Shown here piece after piece: positions 15,634-25,392 of a stretch of 64,000 nt of DNA; the stretch's first letter is position 1; the number at the start of each line of letters is the position of its first letter. Under the pieces are notes generated by a model, which made no database searches, was not told the DNA's origin, and saw nothing but the letters and a program-made list of their open reading frames with translations. A program made the position numbers and the translations under genes. Location of the stretch: the NCBI GenBank assembly GCA_944332455.1, contig CALVJY010000004.1, forward strand, positions 62,001 through 126,000. The letters are read 5' to 3'. This DNA is from an uncultured Clostridia bacterium. Its GTDB lineage: Bacteria; Bacillota; Clostridia; Christensenellales; HGM11417.

Positions 15634-17010
15634 ATGAGAAAAACCCTTCTAATGGCCCTGTGCGCGGCGCTTTTGCTGATCGGGCCGGGCCTTTCCCGTC
15701 CCGCGCTGGCCAACTCCGCCCAGACCTGGTGGTCGGGCACGGACGGCGCGGGCCTGATCGTGACCGAGGGCGAGTGTCCCATCGAGGTCACCCGGGAAAG
15801 GCTGACCTTCGAGCTGTGGGAATTCCCAGAAAACTTTTACGACGTCGGCGAGGAAGAGGCCTTTTTGGCCTACTCGGGCATGGTGAGCGCGGAATACACC
15901 TTTTTGAACCCTACCGATCTGACCGTGGACGTCCGGCTGGCCTTCCCCTTCGGACAGCAGCCGCACTACTCCCCCTTCTGGAGCGGAGAGGCCGACGACG
16001 CCGAAAAATACGGCGTTTCGGTGGACGGGCAGGAGATCGAACGCCGGATCCGGCACACCTACCGGGCGGATTACGCCGACTTTTACCTGGAGGAGGATCT
16101 CCCCAGGCTTTCAGACGGCTACCTCGAGGACGACTTTTTTCTCCCCGGCATGACGGTCACCCGGTACGCCTTCCGGGCGGACGGCGTCGACAGCCGCTAT
16201 CCCGCGGCCAACGCGGCCTTTGACTTCGTCCCCTCTCCCGACGTGCGGATCCTCTTTCCCCAGCTGAACGGAGGCAGCGCCCTGGGCGGGGACCGCTTCC
16301 GGGCCGAGGCCTGGGTGGAAAACGGAGACACCTTCGAGGTCTATGCCATCGGCGGGGACTTCTTTCCGGAATGGACCTTTTACCGGGACGGCGCCTGCCG
16401 GGACGGGGAGGAGATCGCCGGCATGATGTCGCTGACCGAGGTGGAGACCCTGACCTTCGAGGAGCTGGCCCTTTCCTCCTTCGACCCCGAGGGGGACGTC
16501 TCCGCGATCGATTGGTACAACGCCTTTGTCTGCCTGCTGAACGACAACCACTGGCAGGGCGGCCTGCTGGGCACCGACCGGCTTTCCGCTTCCGATCTGC
16601 TCCGCTGGTACGAGTACGAGCTGACCTTTGCCCCCGGGCAGACCCTGGTCAACCGGGTGGAGGCCCCCATTTATCCCGACATCGACACCGACTGCACCCC
16701 CAGCCTGTACACCTACACCTACCTGCTCTCCCCGGCCGGCACCTGGGCGGACTTCGGGGAGCTGGAGATCGTCCTGAACACCCCCTTTTACCTGATCGAC
16801 GACGACAGCTTTGAAAAGACCGAGGGCGGATACCGCAAAATTTTGCCCGGCCTGCCCGAGGGCGAGCTGGTCTTTTCGCTGGCCACCGAACCCGCCGTCA
16901 CCCGGCCCGCAAGCTTTTTCGGCTGCCGATTGAGCCTTTCTCCCGCCGGCCCCGCCCTGCTCGGGCTCTTTGCCCTTGCCCCGGCCCTGATCCTGCGGCG
17001 ACGGGCGTGA
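15634..17010 (+). CDS. Secreted, C-terminally anchored protein of unknown function
   Basis: The 458-residue protein starts with a classical signal peptide, MRKTLLMALCAALLLIGPGL, with a probable cut after PALA. A long extracytoplasmic part rich in D, E, Y, F and W follows and contains EYTFLNPTDLTVDVRLAFPFG, which resembles a transgenic-type beta-sandwich (VIT-like 'MHF' edge), but I cannot assign it firmly. The C-terminus has one membrane helix, AGPALLGLFALAPALIL, followed by RRRA, as in single-pass surface proteins. GGGAGG lies 7 nt before the ATG. No partner gene is adjacent on the same strand apart from what the 17146 promoter drives. Function unknown. Confidence 0.75.
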   Translation: MRKTLLMALCAALLLIGPGLSRPALANSAQTWWSGTDGAGLIVTEGECPIEVTRERLTFELWEFPENFYDVGEEEAFLAYSGMVSAEYTFLNPTDLTVDVRLAFPFGQQPHYSPFWSGEADDAEKYGVSVDGQEIERRIRHTYRADYADFYLEEDLPRLSDGYLEDDFFLPGMTVTRYAFRADGVDSRYPAANAAFDFVPSPDVRILFPQLNGGSALGGDRFRAEAWVENGDTFEVYAIGGDFFPEWTFYRDGACRDGEEIAGMMSLTEVETLTFEELALSSFDPEGDVSAIDWYNAFVCLLNDNHWQGGLLGTDRLSASDLLRWYEYELTFAPGQTLVNRVEAPIYPDIDTDCTPSLYTYTYLLSPAGTWADFGELEIVLNTPFYLIDDDSFEKTEGGYRKILPGLPEGELVFSLATEPAVTRPASFFGCRLSLSPAGPALLGLFALAPALILRRRA

Positions 17011-17145
17011 CCCTTTGAAGGCGCCGCGCCCCAAGCACGGCGGCGCCCGCCGGAACGGCCGCTCCCGAGGCCCCTTTGGGCGGGCAAAAACCGCCGGCCG
17101 GGCAAAAGTTTTTTCCAAAAACCGGAAAAAATTTTCAAAACCCTA

Positions 17146-17174
17146 TTGACAAATGCCTTCATTTGTGGTATAGT
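17146..17174 (+). promoter_or_regulatory. Strong SigA-type promoter of a non-coding transcript
   Basis: TTGACA, 17 bp, TATAGT. No credible start codon with a ribosome binding site follows before the terminator at 17358-17396. Confidence 0.8.
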
Positions 17175-17180
17175 AAAGGC

Positions 17181-17396
17181 AGGACGGATTCCGGGCCTCC
17201 TTTCGGAATTTGTTCTTTCGTTCTTCTGTTTTTCTGTTGCTCTTTTGTTTTTTTCATGACTTTTTTCTTCTTTTGCCCCTCCTCATCCGGACCGGAAGAG
17301 CCCATTTTCCGGTCCGAACTCCTGACCTGTTTCGGGCTTCCCTCGCCCGGACAGCGGAACAACGTCCCCGGTCCCCCCCGGGGGCGTTGTTTTTTC
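17181..17396 (+). ncRNA. Candidate small RNA with an anti-Shine-Dalgarno loop
   Basis: Bounded by the promoter above and an intrinsic terminator (AACAACG...CGTTGTTTTTT, 17358-17396), this predicted RNA of about 215 nt has a first hairpin ATTCCG/CGGAAT whose loop is GGCCTCCTTT, complementary to ribosome binding sites. A pyrimidine-rich single strand follows (17210-17280, including CCCCTCCTC), then a 9-bp hairpin GGACCGGAA/TTCCGGTCC and a CGGGC/GCCCG hairpin. C-rich unpaired loops are typical of regulatory RNAs in Firmicutes that block translation starts. It does not show 6S, tmRNA, SRP or RNase P signatures. A further hairpin with a T-run lies at 17462-17493. Confidence 0.5.
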
Positions 17397-17525
17397 CTCC
17401 CTTTCTCTCCGCACAAAGAGCAAGGTTTGTCTCACTTTTGTAAAAATAAGGTCCATGTTTGCCCGCCCCCTCCCCTTTCGGCGGGATTTTTTTATGAGTT
17501 TCGGCCCCGCTCCGCCCGGATCTTG

Positions 17526-17554
17526 TTGACAAACCGGGCGCGGAGTGTTACAAT
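17526..17554 (+). promoter_or_regulatory. SigA-type promoter of the 17659 lipoprotein gene
   Basis: TTGACA, 17 bp, TACAAT, about 100 bp upstream of the ATG. Confidence 0.8.
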
Positions 17555-17658
17555 AGAAGACGGTTCGTAAAACAAAACAATGCGGCTTCGGCCGAGGGCC
17601 GGAACAAGGGACTCTTCTGTTTTATGAAAAAAAATTTCACGATCGGAGGTAGAAAGAG

Positions 17659-20600
17659 ATGGATCGAAAAGCACGCAGCTTTCGCTGCGGACTGCCGGCG
17701 CTGATCTGCCTGTTTGCGGCCTCGCTGGGACTGTTCGTCCTGACGGCCTGCGGCGGACATCAGCACACGCTGACCTTTGTGGCCGGCACCGAGGCGACCT
17801 GCGAAGAGGCGGGCAGCCCGGCGCACTGGACCTGCGCCGACTGCGGTAAAAACTTCGCCGATGAGGCGGGGACCGAGGAACTGACCTCGCTGGTCCTGCC
17901 CGCGCTCGGGCACGACTGGGACGAGGGCGCGGAGACCACGCCCGCTTCCTGCGAAGACCCCGGCGTTCGGACCTACACCTGCTCCCGCTGCCAGGACACC
18001 TACACCCAGGACATCGCTCCGCTCGGGCACGACTGGGACGACGGCGTAGAGACCACGCCCGCTTCCTGCGAAGACCCCGGCGTTCGGACCTACACCTGCT
18101 CCCGCTGTCAGGACACCTACACCGAGGACATCGCTCCGCTCGAGCATGATTGGGACACCGAAAACATCGTCTGGAGCTGGGAGGGAACGGCGAGCGCTTC
18201 GGCCCAAATTTCCTGCAAGAACGGGGACCATCCCCCAGACCCTGACGGCGGAAGTGCGCAGCCAGCAGACCCAGGATCCCACGGAGACCGCGGAGGGCGA
18301 GCGCACGTTTACGGCCACGGTCACCTTTGAGGGACAGACCTACACCGATCAGAAGACCGAATCTATCCCCCGGCTCTCGCTGGCCTATGCCCTGAACGGC
18401 GATCAGACCGCCTACACCGTCACCGGCATGGGCACGGTGACGGGGACCTCGGTCACCGTGCCGGACACCTACGAGGGCCTGCCCGTGACCGCCGTGGCGG
18501 CCGGCGCCTTCCGGAACGCGGCCATCACGCAGATCACCCTTTCGGTCAACGTCACGGTCATCGGGGCGGACGCCTTTGCCGGCTGCGAAGACCTTGAAGT
18601 GACCTACGGCGGCACCCTGGCCGACTGGGTGGGCATTGACTTTGAGAACGCCTCGGCCAATCCCCTGAACGGCGGCAGCCTGGTCATCGGCGGCGAAAAA
18701 GTGTCCGCTCCGGTCCTGTCCGGGGACGTCACCGAGATCAAGCCCTTTGCCTTTGCCGGGGCCACCTTTGTCAGCATCACCCTCAACGTCAGCGTGACCG
18801 TCATCGGCGCGGACGCCTTTGCGGGCGCAGACCTGGGCGAGGTCCACTACACCGGCTCCGTTGCCGACTGGGTGGACATCGACTTTGAGAACGCCTCTGC
18901 CAACCCCCTGGGCGGCGGCAGCCTGGTCATCGGCGGCGAAAAAGTGTCCGCCCCGGTCCTGCCCGACAGCGTGACCGAGATCAAGCCCTTTGCCTTTGCC
19001 GGCGCGACCTTTGTCAGCATCACCCTCAACGTCAGCGTGACCGTCATCGGCGCGGACGCCTTCGAGGGGGCGGACCTGGGCGAGGTCCGCTACACCGGCA
19101 GCATCGCCGACTGGGTGGGCATTGACTTTGAGAACGCCTCCGCCAATCCCCTGAACGGCGGCAGCCTGGTCATCGGCGGCGAAAAAGTGTCCGATCTGGT
19201 CATTCCCGAGGGCGTGACCGCCATCAAGCCCTTTGCCTTTGCCGGCGCGACCTTTGTCAGCGTCACCATCAACGTCACCGTGACCGTCATCGGCGATTCG
19301 GCCTTTGAAAACTGCACCGTCTCCGCCTCCGTCTCCTTTACCGGTACCGCCGAGGACTGGGAGAAGGTCGACGTGGGCGGGGAGAACGGCCTGCTGGAGG
19401 AGGTTTCCTGCCACACCCACAGCTACCAGAGCGAAGTGACCAAGGAGCCCACCTGCACCGAGGAGGGCGTGCGGACCTTTACCTGCTCCTGCGGGGACAG
19501 CTACACCGAGACCATTGCCATGGATCCAAACGCTCACACCCCGGAAGTCATCCCCGCGGTGCCGGCCACCTGCACGGAGACCGGCTTGACCGAGGGCAGC
19601 CGCTGCTCGGGCTGCGGCAAGATCCTCGTGGAGCAGGAAGAGGTCCCCGTGACAGACCACCAATATGAGAGCGAAGTGACCAAGGAGCCCACCTGCACTG
19701 AGGAAGGGCTGCAGACCTACACTTGTTCCGGCTGCGGGGACAGCTACACCGAGCCCGTTGCCGTGGACCCGGACGCCCACACCCCGGAAGTCATTCCCGC
19801 CGTGTCGGCCACCTGCACGGCGACCGGCCTGACCGAGGGCAGCCGCTGCTCGGGCTGCGGCAAGATCCTCGTGGAGCAGGAAGAAGTGCCCATGATCGCA
19901 CACAACTATGTCGGCGGCGCCTGCACGATGTGCGGCGAGCCGGAAAAATGGACCGGAGACGTGGCTGAGGCCTTCGAATCCGGCACGGGAACACGATACG
20001 ATCCCTACATCATCGCCTCCCCCGCTCAGCTGGCTTTCCTGGCCAAGTCGGTCAGCGAGGGCACGACTTACTCCAACCGTTATTTCCGCCTTGCCAATGA
20101 CATCGATCTGGGCGGCCGGGAGTGGACCCCGATCGGCCAGGCTTATGCCACCAGATTTATAGGCACTTTTGACGGGGACGGGCATACCATTTCCAACTTT
20201 AAGATCACCGCAACCTATGACGAAAATGCCTACGTCGGACTGTTTGGATACATCCGGGAGAATGCCATCCAAAACCTCGGCGTCACCGAGTTTGTCATTG
20301 AAGTTTCGGGAACAGCCAATCTTTACGTGGGCGGTCTGGCAGGGCATTTGTACCGCACCAATCTGGAAAACTGCTACGCTTCGGGGACGATCACCTGCCC
20401 CGCGTCTTCGGCCACGATCTATGCCGGCGGCCTGTTCGGGTATCAGGATGCGGACAACACCAGTGCGTATTCCGTCAAAAATTGCCATGCCGACGTGTTG
20501 GTGACGGTCTCTGGCAATAGCGCCTGCGCCGGCGGGCTGGCAGGATATCTGCGTAATGTGCCTCTCTCGGACAGCCACGCGACCGGATCGGTCACCGCCG

Positions 20601-21436
20601 TTTCTTCTCTCGGAAATTGCGACGCGGGCGGTCTGATCGGAGATTTCGGCGAAGCACCGGCCTCCGGCTGTTACGCCACCGGAGCCGTCCGGGCGGAAGG
20701 AACGAGCCTGACCTATGCCGGCGGCCTGTTCGGCTTCGGCTATGACCTGGGGACCCTTTCCGACTGTCATGCAACCGGGAGTGTTGACCTCATTTCCTCC
20801 GGCAGCTGCTACGGCGGAGGACTGCTCGGCCGGGCCAATTTGGAGGTCGACGTGGCCCGCTGCTACGCCACCGGAGAGGTACAGGTCACGGCCTCCGGGT
20901 CGGCACAGACTTCGGCAGGAGGTCTGATCGGAGATTTTGACTCCGGATCGTTTGTCAATTGCTATGCATGGGGCAATGTTACGGCACAAGGCGAGACCGG
21001 GGAGCTCTGTGCCGGCGGTCTGGTCGGAGATTATTATTCTATCAACCTCACCTCGCTGTCTGCCTGCTATGCAACCGGAAACGTGACCGCTTCGACCACC
21101 ACCGGCCGGCTCGAGGTCGGAGGCCTGATCGGAGGATTCTATTCCCGGGAGATCACGAACAGTTTTGCCACCGGAAATGTGACCGCCAGCTCTGACAGCG
21201 GATATGTCGCCGCCGGCGGTTTCGCGGCCGGATCCAATACCGCGATTCAAAACTGCCACCGCAACGAGGCGCAGATCCTCACGGTCACCGTGGCGGGCGA
21301 GCCCGGAACCCCCAGCACCTATGGCACCGCGCAGACCCTTGCCGATCTGCAGTCGGAGGCCTTCCTGACCGGGACTTTGAAATGGAGTTCCTCGGTCTGG
21401 AATTTCGAGGAGGGCGAGTTCCCCACCTTGAAATGA
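17659..21436 (+). CDS. Giant repeat lipoprotein (Cys-rich, BspA-like LRR and GLUG repeats), split by a frameshift
   Basis: Read as one gene this encodes about 1,258 residues. GGAGG lies 8 nt before the ATG and the lipoprotein signal ends LFVLTAC. Residues about 35-175 hold CxxC repeats of the form PASCEDPGVRTYTCSRCQDTY; then three BspA-like leucine-rich units; then two more CxxC blocks (PTCTEEGVRTFTCSCGDSY and SRCSGCGKILVEQEE); then a long run of GLUG repeats (YAGGLFGY, DAGGLIGDF, CAGGLVGDY). At 18232-18236 a run of five Cs shifts the frame: removing one C joins the two frames exactly (GDHPQTLTAEV). This is either a sequencing or assembly error or a real inactivating or phase-variable change; five Cs is short for frequent slippage. 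It is likely an anchored adhesin-like surface protein. Confidence 0.82.
18530..19330 (+). repeat. 243-bp in-gene tandem repeat coding BspA-like units
   Basis: GGCGGCAGCC recurs at 18671, 18914 and 19157, giving an exact 243-bp (81-residue) period. Neighbouring units are nearly identical at DNA level, which points to recent duplication or gene conversion. A second, 240-bp duplication (GCGAAGTGACCAAGGAG at 19431 and 19671) follows. Confidence 0.85.
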
Positions 21437-21625
21437 CCGAAAGAAAGCGCGGGCCGTTCCGATGGACCGGCGCGGCCTCCTTCCTGATCAAACAGAATTC
21501 CTGATCAGGCCGCGTAACTTGATTTCTGGTCAGGCCGCGTAACTTTCTGCTTGTTTCAACAGCTTTCAACAGCGCGGCTTAATTTGATCAAAAAATAACC
21601 GCAAACAGCAGCGGCAAAGACCCGC

Positions 21626-21668
21626 AAGCAGCGGCGCCCCCGGAATGCTCCGGAGGCGCCGCTTTTGC
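21626..21668 (+). terminator. Terminator downstream of the giant lipoprotein gene
   Basis: GCGGCGCC and GGCGCCGC with an inner CGGA/TCCG pair, followed by TTTTGCT. Upstream in the gap, CTGATCAGGCCGCGTAACTT recurs as two partial direct copies (21491-21545). Confidence 0.7.
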
Positions 21669-21720
21669 TCCTGATCAGGCGGTTCCCGAAATATCGAGGC
21701 TCCGAAAACGTTTCACCAAA

Positions 21721-21762
21721 AAGCCCTGAGGCCCGAACGCTGTTCGGGCCTCAGGGCTTTAC
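21721..21762. terminator. Perfect hairpin terminator overlapping the NERD gene stop codon
   Basis: AAGCCCTGAGGCCCGAAC pairs perfectly with its complement around a 3-nt loop. On the minus strand it follows the stop codon of the NERD gene at 21759 and continues into TTTTTGG. Confidence 0.75.
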
Positions 21763-22541
21763 CTCTTTTTGGTAAACTTACACTTCGGATAGTTTTCACA
21801 TCCGTAAAAGGGACCGTACCTCCCCTCCCGCTCCACCAGATGACCGCCGCAGCGCGGACAGATCCCCGCCTCCACCGCCGCCCTCATCTGTACAACTTCC
21901 CGAACGTGTTCCTCGTCGCTGATCTTCGCATTGGCCTGCGCTTTTGCAAGCAAAGAACAGATCTCTTCGATCTGCCCGGCAGAGAGGTGATATCCCGTGG
22001 GCTGATCGAGAACCGCCGGCAGCTGTGAAAGAGCGACCACCCCGCGGGAACGGATAAATGCCGTATTGTTCTGCACAAACACGATCAGCGACCACACGGG
22101 CACTCCTTTCGGCAGGAGCTTCTGCACGCAGCGGACATGCGTCAGATTCTGCTTGACCGGGTTATAGAACTTGTTTTTCACCTTCCCGTAGGACAGGACC
22201 TGCGTCCATTCCTGCCAATCCTCCTCCCCATAGATCTGTCCGGAAAGATTTTTGGTCTCGATGACGAATACGCCGTTTGAGTTCACGACAATATGATCGA
22301 TCTGCCTGGAGCGGCCGTTTTCGACCAGCATGAAGTTGTCAAAAATGCCAGGCTGCCCGCTCCTCTCCAGGGTGAGCCGCACTTCCTCCTCTCCTTCTCT
22401 GCCCTGCTCCAGACTTGTTTTCCGGGCCTTTTTCCTCCGGAAGGCTACCAGGGCAGGCACAACGATCATGATCAGAATGATCAGCGCGACCAAAAAGGGC
22501 CATCCGCCCGGAACAGATTGAGATAAAAATAACGATAACAT
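21759..22541 (-). CDS. NERD-domain protein with N-terminal membrane anchor and C-terminal zinc ribbon
   Basis: The 260-residue protein has a membrane helix at about residues 14-33 (PFLVALIILIMIVVPALVAF) followed by a basic RRKKARK stretch. The NERD nuclease-related domain at about 45-165 shows GREGEEEV, FDNFMLVENGRSRQIDHIVV, and the active-site-like GVFVIETKN with E and K. At the C-terminus, CPRCGGHLVEREGRYGPFYGCENYPKC is a topoisomerase-type four-cysteine zinc ribbon. NERD is related to restriction-type PD-(D/E)XK nucleases; biochemical roles are poorly known. GGAGG precedes the ATG. It lies 28 nt downstream of the DUF4143 ATPase on the same strand, so the two DNA-processing-like proteins probably share a message. 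Confidence 0.88.
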   Translation of the reverse strand: MLSLFLSQSVPGGWPFLVALIILIMIVVPALVAFRRKKARKTSLEQGREGEEEVRLTLERSGQPGIFDNFMLVENGRSRQIDHIVVNSNGVFVIETKNLSGQIYGEEDWQEWTQVLSYGKVKNKFYNPVKQNLTHVRCVQKLLPKGVPVWSLIVFVQNNTAFIRSRGVVALSQLPAVLDQPTGYHLSAGQIEEICSLLAKAQANAKISDEEHVREVVQMRAAVEAGICPRCGGHLVEREGRYGPFYGCENYPKCKFTKKR

Positions 22542-22569
22542 AGGGCCCTCCGTGTACCTCGTTTCGGGA

Positions 22570-23799
22570 TCAGATCATCCAGACGGGCACGATCAGGTTT
22601 TCGCGGTCGAAGGCGGAAAAGGACTGCGCCAGACAGAGGACCGCGCCCGTCCCCCGTTCCAGCGGCGATCTCTCGATCATATCGAAGTTCCGCACGAGGC
22701 GCTTGTCGGGCGTGGCCGTCTTTTTGATCTCCAGGGGAAAGAGCTTGCCGTCGGCCTCCAGCAGGGCGTCGATCTCCCTGGCGTCCCGGTCGCGGTAAAA
22801 ATAGAGGTAGGGCGAAGCCCCGGCATTCTGGTAGCTCTTCACCAGCTCGGAGACGGTAAAGTTTTCCAGCAGCGCCCCGCTCATGGCCCCGGCCTCCGCC
22901 ACTTCCGCCGAGGACCAGCGCGTGAGATAGCATACCAATCCCGTATCGTAGAAATACAGCTTGGGCGTGCGGATGGTGCGCTTTAACACATTGTTCGAAT
23001 AGGGGTGCAGCAGAAAGACCAGGCCCAGGGCCTCGAGGATATCCAGCCAGGCTTTGGCCGTCTGAACGTTGATGTCCGCATCCTCGGCCAGCGCCGAAAA
23101 ATTGACGAGCTGGGCGCACCGCGCCGCCGCCGAAGTCACAAAACGGTTGAATTTCAGGGCGTCGATCCCTCCCGAAAGCTCGCGCACGTCCCGCTCGATG
23201 TAGGTGGAAAGATAGGAGGCGTAAAAGATCTCCCGCTCGGGCTGGGCGCCGCTCGCGAGCGCGGGCATGCACCCTTTCCAGATGCGCTCATAAAGCTGCG
23301 GCGCGGAAACGGGCGGAATGACTCTGCTGTCCTGCAGCAGGGCCTCGAAATCAACGGAAAAGGGGCGAGGCGGGATCCCCGCGATCTCTCGCTGCGACAG
23401 GGGCGAAAGGTGCAGCAGCGCCACCCGCCCCGCCAGCGATTCCTGCACCCCGCGCATGAGCCGGTAGATCTGCGATCCCGTCAGCCAGAACCCGCCGGGC
23501 AGCTGCTGTTCGTCCACATGGATCTTGATGTAGGTGAAAAGCTCGGGCGCGTACTGCACTTCGTCGATGAGGACGGGCGGCCGATGCAGCTGCAAAAACA
23601 GCTTCGGATCGTTCCGGGCCATGTCGCGCTCGTTCAGATCGTCCAGCGAGACGTACCCGCGCCCGATCCCCTCGCGCCCGGCAAGCGCTTTGAGCATGGT
23701 CGTTTTGCCGGCCTGCCGCGGCCCCGTGATGAGCAGCGCCGGGAAAAACCGGCTCAGCTCCAGCACCTTCTGCTCCATGTGTCTTGCGATGTAGGGCAT
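22570..23799 (-). CDS. AAA ATPase with DUF4143 domain (second copy)
   Basis: A 409-residue member of the same ATPase group as the 974 gene but with low similarity to it. Walker A is GPRQAGKTT at about residue 26, Walker B is PVLIDEVQYAPELF near 77, and the sensor-like WLTGSQIYRLM follows. The C-terminal nuclease-like signature is REIDALLEADGKLFPLEIKKT. GGAGGGCGGGAAG precedes the ATG. It forms an operon with the NERD protein downstream, and a strong promoter with an inverted repeat lies upstream. Role unknown. Confidence 0.85.
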   Translation of the reverse strand: MPYIARHMEQKVLELSRFFPALLITGPRQAGKTTMLKALAGREGIGRGYVSLDDLNERDMARNDPKLFLQLHRPPVLIDEVQYAPELFTYIKIHVDEQQLPGGFWLTGSQIYRLMRGVQESLAGRVALLHLSPLSQREIAGIPPRPFSVDFEALLQDSRVIPPVSAPQLYERIWKGCMPALASGAQPEREIFYASYLSTYIERDVRELSGGIDALKFNRFVTSAAARCAQLVNFSALAEDADINVQTAKAWLDILEALGLVFLLHPYSNNVLKRTIRTPKLYFYDTGLVCYLTRWSSAEVAEAGAMSGALLENFTVSELVKSYQNAGASPYLYFYRDRDAREIDALLEADGKLFPLEIKKTATPDKRLVRNFDMIERSPLERGTGAVLCLAQSFSAFDRENLIVPVWMI

Positions 23800-23820
23800 C
23801 TTCCCGCCCTCCTTTTTTCG

Positions 23821-23893
23821 GCTGATTTTTACTTGGACTGAAAATCAGCCGGGATTCTGCTCTGATTATACACCAGCTTCGCTCGTTTGTCAA
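23821..23893 (-). promoter_or_regulatory. Promoter of the ATPase-NERD operon with an inverted repeat in its leader
   Basis: Minus-strand TTGACA, 17 bp, TATAAT (23865-23893). GCTGATTTT and AAAATCAGC (23821-23849) form an inverted repeat between the start site and the ribosome binding site, a possible operator or leader hairpin. Confidence 0.75.
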
Positions 23894-23994
23894 TTAAAAA
23901 AGGGGACAAACGGGTCAGCCGACTTTTTCTGCCCCCGGTCCGATTTTGAGTACCTGGGGCGGGGGCGGTCGGACGGAAGCCGCGGGACTTTGAA

Positions 23995-24165
23995 GAAAGA
24001 TGCTCCGGAAATTCAGCTCTGCGGAGAACCTCCCCGAGATCCGGCCCTGCGGAGAAAGGCCCGGTCCAGCTCTGCGTAAAAGCCCACGGTTCAACCCGGC
24101 GGAAAAAACCCCCGAGATCCGGCCCTATGGAGAAAGCCCCCGAGATCCGGCCCGCCGGGGGGAAC
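23995..24165. repeat. Degenerate short tandem repeats (GAGATCCGGCCC units)
   Basis: CCCCGAGATCCGGCCC followed by (T/C)(G/A)(C/T)GGAGAAAG recurs at about 24033, 24112 and 24137, with weaker copies between. No gene is seen in this gap. Confidence 0.6.
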
Positions 24166-24278
24166 TTCGGCGACATCATAAAATCAGGGAGACAAACGCA
24201 CTGAGGGCAAAAATCGTTTTACTTTTGACCAAAAATATTTTAAAATAGAGGGCAGAACTGACCGAAGAGGGCGAAGCG

Positions 24279-25067
24279 TTGAGACCGTTTTTGTTCAAAA
24301 CTTCATCGGGCCGGATCTGGGAGCTGGATTTTTTCCGGGGCTGCATGATCCTGCTGATGTTTCTGGCCCACTTTCTGTACGACCTCATGCTGTTCGGCAC
24401 GACTTGGTCCTTTGCCGTGCCGGCCTGGGCCGAGCCCGCCAACGCCGCCTGGCGGTTTCTGATGTCGGACGACTACACCTTTTTCGATTCCGTCATCGTC
24501 TTCGGCTTTTTCGCGGCGGCGGGCCTTTCCTCCTCGCTGACCCGATCGGGCTGGATGCACGGCCTGAAGGTGCTGGGCTTTGCCTTTGTGGTCTCGCTCT
24601 GCTCGGGGCTGGTGGGGATGGTCATTCGCTTCGGCGTGCTGCACGCCCTGGGGGTGTGTATGCTGTTCGAGGCCCTGTTAAGATCCCTGAAGGCCAACAA
24701 GATCGTGGTTGGCGTGCTGGCCGCCCTGTTCCTGCTGGCCGGACTCTACCCCATGTCGGGCGCCCCCCTGCCCGAGGTCTTGCGGCCCTATGACTGGTTT
24801 TTCGAGGTCTTCGGCTGGCCCATCGGGGTCTATGACGACTACACCCCGCTGATCCCCCACCTCGGGCTGTTTTTGCTGGGCTCGCTGGCCGGACGGACCG
24901 TGTATGCGCAGAAGCGCTCGCTGGCGCCTGCCGCCCGCCCTCTGATCGGCCTCCCGATCGAATTTCTGGGCCGGCACTCCCTGCCCATCTACGTCACCCA
25001 TCAGCTGATCCTGTTCGGCCTGTTCACGGCCTTTTCCCTGATCTCTTCGCTGCCGCTGCCGTTTTAG
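24279..25067 (+). CDS. HGSNAT_cat/DUF1624-type membrane protein (acyltransferase-like)
   Basis: The 262-residue protein has seven or eight predicted membrane helices and begins KTSSGRIWELDFFRGCMILLM, the (R/W)E(L/I)D..RG opening typical of the heparan-alpha-glucosaminide N-acetyltransferase catalytic (DUF1624) family. LMFLAHFLYD contains the conserved histidine. The ending FLGRHSLPIYVTHQLIL is also diagnostic of membrane acyltransferases. Members are thought to transfer acyl groups to cell-surface sugars; the substrate here is unknown. The start is TTG, with GAGGG 8 nt upstream; no ATG fits. It is monocistronic, and a long palindromic repeat starts 12 bp after its stop and could act as terminator. 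Confidence 0.82.
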   Translation: MRPFLFKTSSGRIWELDFFRGCMILLMFLAHFLYDLMLFGTTWSFAVPAWAEPANAAWRFLMSDDYTFFDSVIVFGFFAAAGLSSSLTRSGWMHGLKVLGFAFVVSLCSGLVGMVIRFGVLHALGVCMLFEALLRSLKANKIVVGVLAALFLLAGLYPMSGAPLPEVLRPYDWFFEVFGWPIGVYDDYTPLIPHLGLFLLGSLAGRTVYAQKRSLAPAARPLIGLPIEFLGRHSLPIYVTHQLILFGLFTAFSLISSLPLPF

Positions 25068-25077
25068 GCGCTTCGCT

Positions 25078-25392
25078 TCCGGCCAGACGCAAAATTCCGC
25101 TGTGCGGAATTTTGGCCGGACTTGAGGGGACAACCGTTGTTCGCGAACGGGATGTAAAACCTGAAAACTCTTTTCGGAGGCCGAAATTTACTTCGGTCTC
25201 CGTTTTTTTGTTCCGCTCTGCAACGTTTTTCCCCTCTCAAAAGGCGTTGCCTTTTGATTCACCTCTTTCCACCCGTGGCTTTGCTCACCGCAAAGCCACG
25301 ATTGAGTCCGATGGCGGCGCATGTCCGCCATCGTCACGACGAGATTGGAAACCTGGTGCGGGGACAGACTTTGAGGGGAAAAGACAATTGAA
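25078..25392. repeat. Composite hairpin repeat (275-bp family), copy after the HGSNAT-like gene
   Basis: Outer arms CCGGCCAGACG/GGCCGG enclose CAAAATTCCGC/GCGGAATTTTG. Then come GGACTTGAGGGGACAACCG, an exact GGAGGCCGAAAT/ATTTACTTCGGTCTCC-like hairpin, CTCTCAAAAGG, CGTGGCTTTGC/GCAAAGCCACG with a TCACC loop, and GATGGCGG/CCGCCATC. The same parts in the same order recur at 53100, 53430, 59191, 59467 and 61680, partly in the opposite orientation. Confidence 0.88.

Noticed and set aside
17181-17396. 6S RNA, SRP RNA, tmRNA or RNase P RNA
   Set aside because: The 5' and 3' ends do not pair as a long closing stem, there is no SRP GNAR loop context, no tmRNA GGGGATGAC...tag region, and no RNase P core motifs.
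17492-21259. A 1,255-residue open frame on the minus strand opposite the giant lipoprotein gene
   Set aside because: It is a shadow: the repeats of the plus-strand gene make long stop-free runs in the complementary frame. It has no ribosome binding site, no recognisable domain and an odd composition, whereas the plus strand has a signal peptide, promoter and known repeat families.
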